Assembly (NCBI RefSeq): GCF_920984735.1
Contig: NZ_CAKLBU010000031.1
Location: 1 to 43,419 of the forward strand
From: Pedobacter sp. Leaf250
GTDB taxonomy: Bacteria; Bacteroidota; Bacteroidia; Sphingobacteriales; Sphingobacteriaceae
Direction of reading: 5' to 3'
DNA length: 43,419 bases
Under the pieces are notes generated by a model, which saw only the letters and a program-made list of their open reading frames with translations, made no database searches and was not told where the DNA came from. Position numbers and translations under genes: made by a program. Shown in pieces: positions 15,821 through 25,059 of this stretch. Within the stretch, counting starts at the first letter, position 1; every line of letters begins with the position of its first letter.

Positions 15821-17560
15821 TTATTTTAAGTTGAGCTTTACATCTGTTAACAAACGAGCTATTGGGTATCTGTTGTGTGTTTTCTCGTAATAATCAGAAT
15901 TTTTATATACAAAATCAAGTTGAGCTGCACCATTTTTGGCGAACTCCGCATCTGAAGCCTTCTTGGCCTCTAATTTATTTTTTAAGTCTGGATTATTCTT
16001 CAGTAATTCTGCAGCAGTATCTTCAAAAACATAAGCAGAAAAATGTTCTTTCATATCCAAAATGGAATCGAAAAAATTCCAGTTGAAATAAGAATCTGTA
16101 GCTTGTGGCTCAAGGGTTTCTACAATAAATCGATTTGTTTTTTGGTTTACATAAACTACAAAATCGCCAGCATAATATTGCAACGTATTTTGTACAGGAT
16201 TAACGGCTACGGCAGAATGTAAATAATGCCCTTCATAAGGGCGGGTTGCAGTTTTAAAATCAGTGATGTAATAACTTTCTACAGCAATTTTAGCATCTGC
16301 TTTTAATTCATCAACCTTAACATTATTTAGCTTAAGTAGCGTAATTACCTTATCCCAGGCCTTCGGAATAATATAAGCTAAAGGTTTTTGTACCGAAACT
16401 GCTGGTTCGTAATTGTTCCATTCTTTAATGGTTTTGGTAAACGGCTTGGTTCGGTCATAAAATAAGCGATCGGTTCCGCTTACCTCACTTGGCTTTTTAC
16501 CTGCCTCAAAACCCTTGAAAGGCAAGTCGTTTGCTATGGATTTATTTAGCTTCCAGGCCAGGGGAAATTCTTGTTGAGCAGCCACAAATTCGTCTGCTTT
16601 GCGTTTGTTTTCGCCAATAATTTTGGCGTCACGCTGAACAATATCGATGTAGGTTTGCAACAATTTGTAAGTGGCATCTACCCGTAAATCGTACGATTTT
16701 AGCATGTGGCTTTCTGGCATAAAACCAATGGTATTGTGCAGAGTGGTATAACCCGTAGAATAGCGTGGCGATTCGATAAAACCCGCAATTCCACTTTCGG
16801 GTATTTCGCCAAAAGAGTTTACATAAGGAATCATTGGATAACCTTTTTTCTCCATACCAACATATAAATCAGGCACCAACGTTTTGGTTAAATAGCCTGA
16901 TAGAATGGAATTCAGCTTATCTTTTTGTGTTGGAATTAGCGTCATCACATACTGGTAATCGGCACCATTACTGGTATGTGTATCCACAAAAATTTCGGGC
17001 TGCCAGGTATTAAAAATTAACTGAAAAGCTGCAGAATTTTTCGAATCGGTTTTAATAAAATCACGATTTAAATCTAAATTTTTACTGTTGCCACGAAAGC
17101 CATAAGCTTTGGGCCCGTTTTGATTTGCCCTTGAAGTTGAGGTTCGGTTAAAGCTTCCATCAATATTATAAACGGGAATAATGCAAATCACCACATCTTT
17201 TGGAAGTTGACCAGCTTTCAATAGATCTCTTGCTAACATCATCGAGGCATCAATTCCTTCTGGCTCGCCAGGATGTATCCCATTGTTAATCAGCAAAATT
17301 CTTTTATTGCTTTTTCTAATTGTCGCAGGATCAAAAACCTTATCTCTAGATAAAACCAATAAATGAAGTGGCTTGCCAAAATCGGTACTGCCGTAGGTTA
17401 AAAGTTTTGCTTGAGGATAAGTTTTAGCAATGTTTTCGTAATAGGCTATAGCCTCATTGTAGGTTGCTGTTTCAGTTTTACCACTATTTTCGAAAGGTGT
17501 TTTTTGAGCCATTGTTTTTAAAGTTAGGAATAGAAAACAAATGACAAACAAATTTCTCAT
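15821..17560 (-). CDS. Secreted M14-family zinc carboxypeptidase-like protein
   Basis: A 579-residue exported protein with a signal peptide ending at TMAQ (residue 19). The M14 zinc site is HPGE (His96, Glu99) with the third ligand His195 in FVDTHTSNGA. The substrate-carboxylate motif LDLNRDF lies at 162-168. The C-terminal half (about 350-579) is an additional domain common in Bacteroidetes members. The likely job is removal of C-terminal residues from peptides, possibly wall peptides. It is transcribed between the upstream barrel protein and the downstream rhomboid with short gaps (30 and 4 bases). Confidence 0.88.
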   Translation of the reverse strand: MRNLFVICFLFLTLKTMAQKTPFENSGKTETATYNEAIAYYENIAKTYPQAKLLTYGSTDFGKPLHLLVLSRDKVFDPATIRKSNKRILLINNGIHPGEPEGIDASMMLARDLLKAGQLPKDVVICIIPVYNIDGSFNRTSTSRANQNGPKAYGFRGNSKNLDLNRDFIKTDSKNSAAFQLIFNTWQPEIFVDTHTSNGADYQYVMTLIPTQKDKLNSILSGYLTKTLVPDLYVGMEKKGYPMIPYVNSFGEIPESGIAGFIESPRYSTGYTTLHNTIGFMPESHMLKSYDLRVDATYKLLQTYIDIVQRDAKIIGENKRKADEFVAAQQEFPLAWKLNKSIANDLPFKGFEAGKKPSEVSGTDRLFYDRTKPFTKTIKEWNNYEPAVSVQKPLAYIIPKAWDKVITLLKLNNVKVDELKADAKIAVESYYITDFKTATRPYEGHYLHSAVAVNPVQNTLQYYAGDFVVYVNQKTNRFIVETLEPQATDSYFNWNFFDSILDMKEHFSAYVFEDTAAELLKNNPDLKNKLEAKKASDAEFAKNGAAQLDFVYKNSDYYEKTHNRYPIARLLTDVKLNLK

Positions 17561-17590
17561 GCAAACAGATTTAAAGAAAATGAATAAGAT

Positions 17591-18322
17591 TTAGAAAAAC
17601 TTACGGTACGCTTTAATATTCCCGAAGAAATATTTTACGCCAATACTATACACATTAAAAGTATCAGGATCGTAGTTTTTAAATTTTGTAGAAGGATCAT
17701 TGTAACCATCCAAACCTTCGCCAAATGTGAAATTGCTTTGGGCGTTAAAGTTGATTACATAGCGTACATAACCATAGCCATCGTTTAGGTAATAATTAAA
17801 ACCCAAATTTACGGGAACTAATAAATTAATGCTTTTATCTTCTCCAGGAAATGGACCATAACCCGGATCAAAAGCTGCCCAACTTGGTTTGTAGCGTACA
17901 ATATCGGTAATGTTATTACTAATTGCACCCACGCCAATCCCGGCATATAATCCTTTAACTGCTTCTAGAAAAGGCCTTCTTTCGTAAGGAATAAATTCGC
18001 CCAGATGCAGTTTCAAATTTGCAGTTATGCTGGTATATTTATTAATAAACTGCCGGTTATGAGGGTCGGTTACAATATCTCCACCCTGCACCATTCCGTA
18101 TTGCGCTTCTACACCACCAGTTATAAAAGGTGTAAAGTGATAATTGATTTCGCCTGTTGCTGTATAGCCCCAATTTCCATCAACAACATCAGTTTTCGAA
18201 TAGTTTGCACCACCGCCTAAACCCCACGACCATTTAAAATAATTCGATTGAGCAAATGAAATGGTAGCCAAAAAAGAAAATAAAACAGTCAGGATTGTAG
18301 CCTTGAGCAGGTTAAAAGTCAT
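17591..18322 (-). CDS. Outer-membrane beta-barrel protein
   Basis: A 243-residue exported protein with a signal peptide ending near SFAQ (residue 25). Alternating hydrophobic strands rich in Gly and aromatics follow (WSWGLGGGANYSKT, GEINYHFTPFITGGVEAQYG, VYSIGVKYFFG), the pattern of OmpA/OprF-like small porin barrels. No OmpA peptidoglycan-binding domain is present. It begins the operon that continues with the M14 peptidase. It faces the divergent pepT gene across 59 bases that hold likely promoters for both. Confidence 0.78.
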   Translation of the reverse strand: MTFNLLKATILTVLFSFLATISFAQSNYFKWSWGLGGGANYSKTDVVDGNWGYTATGEINYHFTPFITGGVEAQYGMVQGGDIVTDPHNRQFINKYTSITANLKLHLGEFIPYERRPFLEAVKGLYAGIGVGAISNNITDIVRYKPSWAAFDPGYGPFPGEDKSINLLVPVNLGFNYYLNDGYGYVRYVINFNAQSNFTFGEGLDGYNDPSTKFKNYDPDTFNVYSIGVKYFFGNIKAYRKFF

Positions 18323-18334
18323 ATCGTTTTTTTA

Positions 18335-18377
18335 CAAAAATAATATGTTTATTGAATATCTATAACTTTTACCTTTG
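18335..18377. promoter_or_regulatory. Divergent promoter boxes between barrel protein and pepT
   Basis: On the plus strand TACCTTTG (18370-18377) matches the -7 consensus TAnnTTTG a few bases before the pepT ATG at 18382, which implies a very short leader. On the minus strand TATTTTTG (reverse complement of 18335-18342) also matches, 13 bases before the barrel-protein start. No good -33 TTG is visible at the normal spacing for either. Confidence 0.4.
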
Positions 18378-18381
18378 ATTT

Positions 18382-19635
18382 ATGAGCAATTACATAAACT
18401 TTAACAATTCTTTATCGCATAGATTTATTAGATATGCCAAAATTGATACGCAATCTGATCCAAATTCTTCCACTTGCCCATCAACAGAAAAGCAAAAGAA
18501 TTTAGGAAAATTATTGGTTGAAGAATTATTGGAAATAGGCATTACTGATGCTGATATGGATGAAAATGGATATGTTTATGGTACTATTCCAGCTACGAGT
18601 GATAAAAACCTGCCAATAATTTTCTTTTGTTCGCACATGGATACCTCACCAGATTGCAGCGGGGAAAATGTGAAACCAATTATTCATGATAATTATCAAG
18701 GAGAAGATTTAATCCTGCCGGATGATAATAACATCGCCATAAAACTTGCCGAACATCGCGATTTAAAGCAACAAATTGGAAATGATATAATTACCGCTAG
18801 TGGTACAACTTTATTGGGTGCTGATAATAAAGCAGGTTTAGCCGAAATTATGGAAGCAGCAGCTTTTTTGATGAACAATCCTGAAATAAAACATGGCACC
18901 ATAAAAATCCTATTTACCCCTGATGAGGAAATTGGAAGAGGGGTTGACAAAGCCAATCTCGAAAAACTGGGCGCTGATTTCGGATACACTATCGATGGTG
19001 AAACCTTAGGATCAATTGAAGATGAAACATTTTCTGCTGATGGCGCAACACTAATCATCAACGGCGTGAGCACTCACCCTGGTTTTGCCAAAGGTAAAAT
19101 GGAAAGTGCCATCAAAATTATTGCAGATATAATTGCTGCTTTACCTAAGGATGATTTAACTCCGGAAGCAACACATCAAAAAGAGGGCTTCATTCATCCT
19201 GTAAGTTTTGGAGGACAAGTGGAACAAGCAGAAGCGCAATTTATTATCAGGGATTTTACCGATGAAAAACTAACAGAACATGGATCATTCCTGGAGGAAA
19301 CGGTTAAAAATGTGATTAAGAATTATCCGCATTCCACTTACACACTTACCGTTACGCCGCAATACCGAAACATGAAACAAGTGCTGGATAAACATCCGGA
19401 AATAGTAAAATACGGAATTGAAGCAATAGAAAGAGCTGGTGTAGTGGCTAAACAACAAAGTATCCGTGGCGGTACTGATGGTTCAAGGTTATCTTACATG
19501 GGTCTACCTTGTCCGAATATTTTTGCAGGCGAACATGCTTTCCACAGTAAGCAGGAATGGGTGAGTATTCAGGATATGGAGAAAGCGGTGCAAACCATCA
19601 TTAACATTGCCATCATTTGGGAAGAAAAGAATTAG
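18382..19635 (+). CDS. pepT: Peptidase T (tripeptide aminopeptidase)
   Basis: A 417-residue cytoplasmic M20 peptidase that releases the N-terminal residue of tripeptides. The two-zinc site is complete: SHMDTSPD (His85, Asp87), LLGADNKAG (Asp148, bridging), TPDEEIGRG (Glu182 base, Glu183), TIDGE (Asp205) and AFHSKQEW near the end. The central RGGTDGSRLS segment belongs to the dimerisation/specificity lid typical of PepT. Full length for the family. It follows a short divergent promoter region and probably forms a single-gene unit ended by the hairpin at 19641-19677. Confidence 0.95.
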   Translation: MSNYINFNNSLSHRFIRYAKIDTQSDPNSSTCPSTEKQKNLGKLLVEELLEIGITDADMDENGYVYGTIPATSDKNLPIIFFCSHMDTSPDCSGENVKPIIHDNYQGEDLILPDDNNIAIKLAEHRDLKQQIGNDIITASGTTLLGADNKAGLAEIMEAAAFLMNNPEIKHGTIKILFTPDEEIGRGVDKANLEKLGADFGYTIDGETLGSIEDETFSADGATLIINGVSTHPGFAKGKMESAIKIIADIIAALPKDDLTPEATHQKEGFIHPVSFGGQVEQAEAQFIIRDFTDEKLTEHGSFLEETVKNVIKNYPHSTYTLTVTPQYRNMKQVLDKHPEIVKYGIEAIERAGVVAKQQSIRGGTDGSRLSYMGLPCPNIFAGEHAFHSKQEWVSIQDMEKAVQTIINIAIIWEEKN

Positions 19636-19640
19636 TCAGG

Positions 19641-19677
19641 AGTCCGAAGTTTGCATTGAACCTGCAGACTTCGGACT
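19641..19677. terminator. Hairpin between convergent pepT and NTF2-like genes
   Basis: Arms 19641-19655 and 19663-19677 pair at 14 of 15 positions around a 7-nt loop. It starts 5 bases after the pepT stop and lies 12 bases from the convergent gene's stop. T-tracts are weak on both strands, so termination is inferred from position and stability. Confidence 0.6.
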
Positions 19678-19689
19678 AAAAATTCCGGT

Positions 19690-20097
19690 TCAAAAAGTAC
19701 CTTGTCCTATATCCAGCCTACTTATCTTCCCATCTTTCCCAATCTGGAACTTAAAATAGGTTTTAAAGTCTCCCCATTGGTCGGAATGGAAATTTCCGTA
19801 TAAATCTAAGCCATTATTTTCTACTTTATCAATACTGGTAAAACGCTCATGACCCAAAGCTTTTTTAAAGAAATTATTGAATTGAAGCTGATTGCCATCA
19901 TCGTAGAATTTAACATCTGTAGCAAACAACGGAAACCAAGCTTTTTCATCGCCTTTTTGTAAGGCGTTTATTGCGGCTTTAACTTTTGCATTCGATAATT
20001 TTGAGAGATCAACAGGCATGATTTTTTGATTTTGTTTTTGTTGTGCCATCGCAAAAAACGATGTCACCAATAAGAATGATAAAAATAGCGCTTTCAT
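19690..20097 (-). CDS. Exported NTF2-like/SnoaL-like small protein
   Basis: A 135-residue protein with a signal peptide ending at AMAQ (residue 18). One compact domain follows (AINALQKGDEKAWFPLFATDVKFYDDG ... LGHERFT ... YFKFQIGKDGKISRLDIGQG) with the helix-plus-curved-sheet pattern of NTF2-like folds. No catalytic residues can be assigned. The start codon shares one base with the stop of the DoxX-like gene (TGATG), which shows translational coupling and a possible shared job. Confidence 0.7.
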   Translation of the reverse strand: MKALFLSFLLVTSFFAMAQQKQNQKIMPVDLSKLSNAKVKAAINALQKGDEKAWFPLFATDVKFYDDGNQLQFNNFFKKALGHERFTSIDKVENNGLDLYGNFHSDQWGDFKTYFKFQIGKDGKISRLDIGQGTF

Positions 20098-20471
20098 CAG
20101 CTGATATTTTTAGCCAGCGGATGTTGCAAATAAATAATCAACAATGATAATAACAGAAAAGGCAATTCGATTGCAACGCCCTTTAAACGCTCTGCCGATG
20201 CTGCTGTAGTTTCATTTAAATGGAAACAAATAATAAGCAGAATGCCAGCAGCTGTAATAAAATTACCCCACAAAAATGTTTGTGGTATTACAACCATAAT
20301 CGCCCCTAAAATGGTGGCTGCACCAATAACCATCATTCCGTTTTTCCCAACATTCCATTTGGCAAACATTTCCATCATGGCTGGTTTGCCAGAAACCATT
20401 GCCCAACCCTGTTTTACTCCCATATAAAGCGCAACCAGAATTAATACAGAACTCAGAATTTTTGAAGCCAT
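20097..20471 (-). CDS. DoxX-like small membrane protein
   Basis: A 124-residue protein with four hydrophobic helices (about 5-22, 44-64, 68-85, 98-116). The first loop contains KPAMMEMFAKWNVG, as in DoxX-like proteins. The family is linked to redox and thiosulfate metabolism in some organisms, but no substrate can be inferred here. It is first in a two-gene unit with the exported NTF2-like protein, overlapping it by one base. The upstream region is shared with the divergent aldose-epimerase-like gene. Confidence 0.75.
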   Translation of the reverse strand: MASKILSSVLILVALYMGVKQGWAMVSGKPAMMEMFAKWNVGKNGMMVIGAATILGAIMVVIPQTFLWGNFITAAGILLIICFHLNETTAASAERLKGVAIELPFLLLSLLIIYLQHPLAKNIS

Positions 20472-20572
20472 AATTTAAAATTTCCTAAATAAAGGGTTAC
20501 AATAGGGAGGATGAATCAAATTTAATAAAAATTGTTTCTAAACCACGGCTAAATTGTTACTTTTAAAATGTA

Positions 20573-21439
20573 ATGATAACCCTCGAAAACGATTACCTAA
20601 AAGTAAGTATAGCAGCAAAAGGTGCAGAACTTCAAGGCCTGTATAGCAAAGAAACCGAAATAGAATATTTATGGAATGCTGATCCAGAATATTGGGCAAA
20701 ATACAGCCCTGTTTTATTCCCGATTGTAGGTTCGCTTAAAAATGATCATTTCAATTATAAAGGCAAAACCTACAATTTACCAAGACATGGTTTCGCCCGC
20801 GACCATGTTTTCAAAGCAGCACAAATAAGCAAAACTGAAGCTGTTTTCACGCTAACGCAAAGCGAAGAAACGCTCAAGGTTTATCCTTTTCAATTCGAGC
20901 TGAAGTTAATCTACCGGTTAATTGATCGGAAATTGAGTTTAACTTACGAGGTAATCAATACAGGTAAGGATGAGCTTTTATTCTCTATTGGTGCACATCC
21001 GGCTTTTGCAGTTCCAAATACACCGAATACCAGCTACGAGGATTATTATTTAGCCTTTAATACAGATGAAAAGCTAACCTATTGGAAGTTAGATAATGGA
21101 TTGGTAGCCAATGAAACGGAAAGCATTGACCTAAATGGCCATAAACTCAATTTAAAGCACGATTTATTTTATAATGATGCCTTGGTTTTTAAAATGCTTC
21201 AAAGCAGTTGCATCAGTTTATTGAATACCAAAAACGATTACGGCTTGCATTTCCATTTTGAAGATTTCCCTTTCTTCGGAATTTGGGCAGCAACCGATGC
21301 GCCATTTGTATGCTTAGAACCTTGGTGTGGTGTGGCAGATGGCGTAAATCATAACCAAGAACTTAAGCAAAAAGAAGGTATTATTTCTTTAGCACCCAAC
21401 AAAAATTGGGAGCGTTTCTGGGAAGTAGAGTGTTTTTAG
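20573..21439 (+). CDS. Aldose 1-epimerase-family protein (LacX/YeaD-like)
   Basis: A 288-residue beta-sandwich sugar-binding protein. KGAELQGLYS, VLFPIVGSLKND and LPRHGFARDHVF lie in the N-terminal half, with the conserved His of the HGF segment. IGAHPAFAVP (the second catalytic His region) and CLEPWCGVADG with its acidic residue follow. Family members interconvert alpha and beta anomers of hexoses or hexose phosphates. This subgroup (LacX type) has unclear substrates. The start ATG at 20573 lies just after TACTTTTA (20558-20565), a near match to a -7 box. The gene ends before an inverted repeat at 21452. Confidence 0.85.
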   Translation: MITLENDYLKVSIAAKGAELQGLYSKETEIEYLWNADPEYWAKYSPVLFPIVGSLKNDHFNYKGKTYNLPRHGFARDHVFKAAQISKTEAVFTLTQSEETLKVYPFQFELKLIYRLIDRKLSLTYEVINTGKDELLFSIGAHPAFAVPNTPNTSYEDYYLAFNTDEKLTYWKLDNGLVANETESIDLNGHKLNLKHDLFYNDALVFKMLQSSCISLLNTKNDYGLHFHFEDFPFFGIWAATDAPFVCLEPWCGVADGVNHNQELKQKEGIISLAPNKNWERFWEVECF

Positions 21440-21451
21440 GTTTTTCCTCGG

Positions 21452-21536
21452 CCGTCATCCTGAATTTATTTGGGAATCCTAATGCAGTACGAATATTTCT
21501 TTCGCTTTAAAATCCCCGCATATGCAAGGATGACGG
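21452..21536. repeat. Inverted repeat CCGTCATCCT between convergent genes
   Basis: Perfect 10-bp arms at 21452-21461 and 21527-21536 flank 65 bases. The arm resembles intergenic CGTCATCCTGA repeats that I associate with Bacteroidetes genomes. It lies between the aldose-epimerase-like gene and the convergent oxidoreductase gene and may end both. Confidence 0.65.
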
Positions 21537-21568
21537 ATAATGAAAACACGAACCAGTAGAAAAAATCT

Positions 21569-22957
21569 TTAAATCCTTACATCCATAACCTTACCATTTT
21601 TTCTACTGCTTTCTGCCATAAAACCCATAATGTGGCTTTCTATAGATTCATCAATAGTCGATGTGAGTAAGGCCGGATTTTGCTGTGAAACTGCCTGAAC
21701 AAAATCTCTTACTAAAAGCCAGTCTCCACCACCATGGCCACTATTTTTATAACCATCAACATCTTCTGCTTTAGGTACAAATTTGGTTTCTTGCCGGGTT
21801 TTAAAATCATGCACCACCAATTCGGTCATGTCGCCAACCATATCGCCCATCGATCCCATAATACGCGTTCTTCTATCGTGGTACGAGGTAAAAGCTTCCA
21901 TCGAAAAATTTGCGGTAACGCTATCGCTAAACTGAATGCTGGTTACATAATGATCTGGCTGATCGTTATCCATTTTATAAACACAACGACCGTAATTTGT
22001 GGTCTTTAACTTCTCTAACACCGCAGCTTTTCTATCAGTTGTACCTTCGGGTATATCCAAAACCGATGTTCGCGAATTCCGATCAACATATTCCTTAAGG
22101 GCCGAATATGGGCAAGATCGTTCTACTGCACAACCATCAGTACATCTTGCTGTACTTCCTTCCGGAGCATTTTCTTTTTTGAACCATTTCAAATCGCCCA
22201 TGGCAACTATCCGCTCTGCTTTCTTGTTAATTATCCATTTCATGATATCCAGATCATGACAAGATTTTGCCAAAATAATGGGCGTAGTTTGCTTAGAATT
22301 ATGCCAATTTCCTCGTACATAAGAATGTGCCATGTGCGTGTGTTCAATCGGTTCAAAATGTTGAATGCTAATCACCTCGCCTATGGCTCCTTTTGCTATT
22401 AATTCTTTCATTTTCACAAAATATGGCGCATACCTTAATACATGGCAAACGGCAACTATTCTTCCCGTTCTTTTCGCCAAAGCTAAAATAGCCCTGCATT
22501 CCTTTTCTGTTGGCGCAATGGGTTTCTCCAGCAAAATATCATAGCCCATCTTTAGTGCCTGCATACAGGGTTCGTAGTGCAAATTATCGGGCATGGAGAT
22601 TATAATAGCATCTGCCATCTTGGGTTTTTTAAAAACATCTTCCCAAGTGTTGAAACGATTTTCATCAACAATTTTATGTTTTTTGGCGTATTTTTCGTTC
22701 CGATAAGAGATAGGTTCTGCAACGCCAACTATTTTGATTTGATCGGGAAAACCGGCCGCAAAATTTCCGTAAACCGTTCCTCTGTTTCCTGCGCCACACG
22801 TAATTGCTGTAATGGGTTTAGCCAAAGGTTTATGCAAAGGATTATCGCCTATCCGATAACTGTAAGAATTTTCGGCCAGTCGGGCAAGTACATCAGTGCT
22901 TACCACGGTAGCGCCTAAACTTATACTTAAGGTTTTCAGTAAATTTCTGCGGTTCAT
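21569..22957 (-). CDS. Tat-exported Gfo/Idh/MocA-family oxidoreductase
   Basis: A 462-residue protein. A twin-arginine signal (NRRNLLK at residues 2-8 followed by a hydrophobic stretch) sends it folded to the periplasm. The Rossmann NAD(P) domain starts at about 48 with AITCGAGNRGTVYG. The sugar-dehydrogenase-like EKPIAPTE motif (catalytic-Lys region) and CHVLRYAPYF follow, then the C-terminal alpha/beta domain. The segment CTDGCAVERSCPYSA holds four cysteines and is typical of the Bacteroidetes secreted subgroup. Sugar or inositol derivatives are likely substrates, and some Tat-exported relatives are glycosidases. It lies 23 bases upstream of the EEP gene's partner position: the EEP gene at 22981-23790 precedes it on the same strand. 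Confidence 0.88.
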   Translation of the reverse strand: MNRRNLLKTLSISLGATVVSTDVLARLAENSYSYRIGDNPLHKPLAKPITAITCGAGNRGTVYGNFAAGFPDQIKIVGVAEPISYRNEKYAKKHKIVDENRFNTWEDVFKKPKMADAIIISMPDNLHYEPCMQALKMGYDILLEKPIAPTEKECRAILALAKRTGRIVAVCHVLRYAPYFVKMKELIAKGAIGEVISIQHFEPIEHTHMAHSYVRGNWHNSKQTTPIILAKSCHDLDIMKWIINKKAERIVAMGDLKWFKKENAPEGSTARCTDGCAVERSCPYSALKEYVDRNSRTSVLDIPEGTTDRKAAVLEKLKTTNYGRCVYKMDNDQPDHYVTSIQFSDSVTANFSMEAFTSYHDRRTRIMGSMGDMVGDMTELVVHDFKTRQETKFVPKAEDVDGYKNSGHGGGDWLLVRDFVQAVSQQNPALLTSTIDESIESHIMGFMAESSRKNGKVMDVRI

Positions 22958-22980
22958 ATTTTTGGTTTGGTTAGGTTGGT

Positions 22981-23790
22981 CTATTTATTCAATTTCATTA
23001 CAGCTAAAACAGGTAGGTGATCAGATGCATAAGTTTCGTTGATTACCTGATGTGAAATCACTTCAAATTTATTTCCTTTTTTAAATGCGATATGATCGAT
23101 GGTATGTTTAGGATTAATAACCGGAATGGTAAAGCCACAATCGGTACAAGTCCTGGTAAATTGTTGATCAAAAATTTTAATGGTTTCAGAAGCTGGATTG
23201 GCATTCAAATCTCCCGCCAGGATGAACGGCAAAGTTTCCCTTTCCATTAATTTATTAATTTCTTTGACTTGCATGATCCTGTTTTCTTCCAATCGTTGAG
23301 CATCCAAATGTGTAGAGGCAAAACGAATTTTTCTACCATCGGGCATTGTCGCGGTGGCAACTCCTAGCACTCTTGGTTCAGCTTTCGGGTCTTTGTTATT
23401 TGGGAGTTTATAGGTTTGCGGATCACTCAGTGGATATTTTGATAATATAGCCACGCCATAATCCCCACCATCATGATCTATGGCTTTAAAGAAATAAAAA
23501 TTCATTTTTAGCTTGCTGGCCAAAAGCACCGCCTCATTAATACTTCCCGATCTTTTTGTGTTCACATCAACCTCCTGCAAAGCAACTAAATCTGGCTTTT
23601 GTGCTTCAACAGTTTTAGCAATTGCATCCAAATCGATTACACCTTCTTTTGCTTTCGATGGTGGGTTGGCATGATGAATATTGTAGGTTAAAATGCGAAT
23701 AACACCCGGATCATTGTTTACAATATGTGTTTTAGGTGAGCAGGAAAAAAGTAAAGTGGTAAGCAGTAATAAGTATATAGGTTTTATCAT
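22981..23790 (-). CDS. Lipoprotein endonuclease/exonuclease/phosphatase-family hydrolase
   Basis: A 269-residue EEP-fold hydrolase with a lipoprotein signal (LLFSC, Cys at residue 17). Active-site blocks are all visible: LTYNIHH (Asn), LQEVD (metal-binding Glu), STHLDAQ, AGDLNANP (Asp, Asn), IDHI and SDHLPV (catalytic Asp-His). Being envelope-anchored it more likely cleaves a phosphodiester of a lipid, sugar or extracellular nucleic acid than repairs DNA; this is inferred. It is transcribed 23 bases ahead of the Gfo/Idh/MocA gene, so the pair may process the same substrate. Confidence 0.87.
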   Translation of the reverse strand: MIKPIYLLLLTTLLFSCSPKTHIVNNDPGVIRILTYNIHHANPPSKAKEGVIDLDAIAKTVEAQKPDLVALQEVDVNTKRSGSINEAVLLASKLKMNFYFFKAIDHDGGDYGVAILSKYPLSDPQTYKLPNNKDPKAEPRVLGVATATMPDGRKIRFASTHLDAQRLEENRIMQVKEINKLMERETLPFILAGDLNANPASETIKIFDQQFTRTCTDCGFTIPVINPKHTIDHIAFKKGNKFEVISHQVINETYASDHLPVLAVMKLNK

Positions 23791-23988
23791 GATTTTGTTA
23801 GGATGAATTGCTTATCGAATTTATAAAATAAAACCAATTGAAAGAAATTGTAATATATTTTTTATAAAAAGAAACTAAACGTAACAATTTATTGATGGGT
23901 TAATTCAGTATGCGATCTCAAAATTGCGGAAACAACATGAAGTTTATCCTGTTTAATTATTAATTCTTCAACAAAAAATATAGAATAT

Positions 23989-24423
23989 ATGGATAATCAA
24001 GTAGAGAAAAACAAAGCGATTTGTAAGGTATTTTTTGATGAACTTTTTAATCTGGCAAATTTAGATGCAATAGATAAGTTCGTTGATGGTAGTGTTAAAG
24101 TGCACAAAACATTTCCTTGGCAGCGAGAAGGTGCCAAAGCGTTTTACGATACTGTAGAAGTATTTAAGTTAGGCTTTCCAGATTTAAAAATAAAATTTGA
24201 TGATATTTTAGGCGATGGCGACAAAGTGATGTGCAAGTTCACCGTATCTGGAACACATAAAGAATCGTTTCTCAATATTCCGGCAACTGGAAAAAAAATT
24301 GAATATGAGGAAGTAAACATTGTGCGATTTAGAGACGAAAAAATTATTGAACATTGGGCAGTTGCCGATACCTATAGTTTAATGCAAAAATTAACGGGTG
24401 GAGAAATTCACAATCTGGTATAA
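23989..24423 (+). CDS. SnoaL-like ester cyclase-family protein
   Basis: A 144-residue single-domain protein of the NTF2-like superfamily. It matches the SnoaL/ester-cyclase pattern: an N-terminal helix pair with KFVDGSVKVHKT, the FPDLKIKFDDILGDGDKVMCKFTVSGTH strands (here in parts), then the closing segment IEHWAVADTYSLMQKL with conserved His and Asp. Small-molecule binding or isomerisation is the family theme, and the ligand is unknown. There is no signal peptide. The gene lies 80 bases before the VOC protein gene on the same strand. Confidence 0.82.
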   Translation: MDNQVEKNKAICKVFFDELFNLANLDAIDKFVDGSVKVHKTFPWQREGAKAFYDTVEVFKLGFPDLKIKFDDILGDGDKVMCKFTVSGTHKESFLNIPATGKKIEYEEVNIVRFRDEKIIEHWAVADTYSLMQKLTGGEIHNLV

Positions 24424-24503
24424 AAATACCCCTTTATTGTCTCGAATACCCCCACAAAAATGTTTTCTCTTTTAATAACTTAGTACTAACAAAAAGATAT
24501 TTT

Positions 24504-24926
24504 ATGAGAACCATGCACCCATATTTAAACTTCGATGGCCAGGCCGAAGAAGCGTTTAATTTTTACAAATCAGTTTTAGGAGGGGAGTTTATTTTTTTTA
24601 AGAAAATGAGTGAAACCCCGGAATCTGACAAATTACCCGAAAATGAGCGTAACCGAGTAATGCATGTGGCACTACCCATTAATGAGCATACCATTTTAAT
24701 GGCATCTGATTGTTTGCCTTCAGCTGGCCACACGCTTAACCAGGGCAATAATATGTATGTTCACCTCGCTGCTGAAAGTAGAGAAGATGCTGATCAACTT
24801 TTCAATGGTTTATCGGCAGGCGGAACCATAGAAATGCCTATGGAAGATATGTTTTGGGGCGATTATTTCGGGAGTTTCAAAGATAAATTTGGCATCCAAT
24901 GGATGATTAATTTCGGCAGTTATTAG
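24504..24926 (+). CDS. VOC-family (glyoxalase/PhnB-like) protein
   Basis: A 140-residue protein of the PhnB/3-demethylubiquinone-methyltransferase-like VOC group: HPYLNFDGQAEEAFNFYKSV at the N-terminus, the middle VMHVALPINEHTILMASD and the ending WGDYFGSFKDKFGIQWMINF. A metal site as in true glyoxalases is not evident. The substrate is unknown. The start at ATG 24504 could move to the Met at residue 4, which changes little. A strong terminator follows 17 bases downstream. Confidence 0.88.
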   Translation: MRTMHPYLNFDGQAEEAFNFYKSVLGGEFIFFKKMSETPESDKLPENERNRVMHVALPINEHTILMASDCLPSAGHTLNQGNNMYVHLAAESREDADQLFNGLSAGGTIEMPMEDMFWGDYFGSFKDKFGIQWMINFGSY

Positions 24927-24943
24927 TTGATAAATTTTTAAAT

Positions 24944-24974
24944 AGGACTTTCGATTGAACCGAAAGTCCTTTTA
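24944..24974 (+). terminator. Terminator of the VOC gene
   Basis: A perfect 10-bp stem (24944-24953 with 24961-24970) with a 7-nt loop, followed by TTTT, 18 bases after the VOC stop codon. Confidence 0.85.
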
Positions 24975-25059
24975 TTGTTACATCCTCCGTTCAAATCTTG
25001 CTTGGTTTAATTTGGCCAAAACTGTATCCTTGCTGTTATAAGTTGATCACGAGCATACC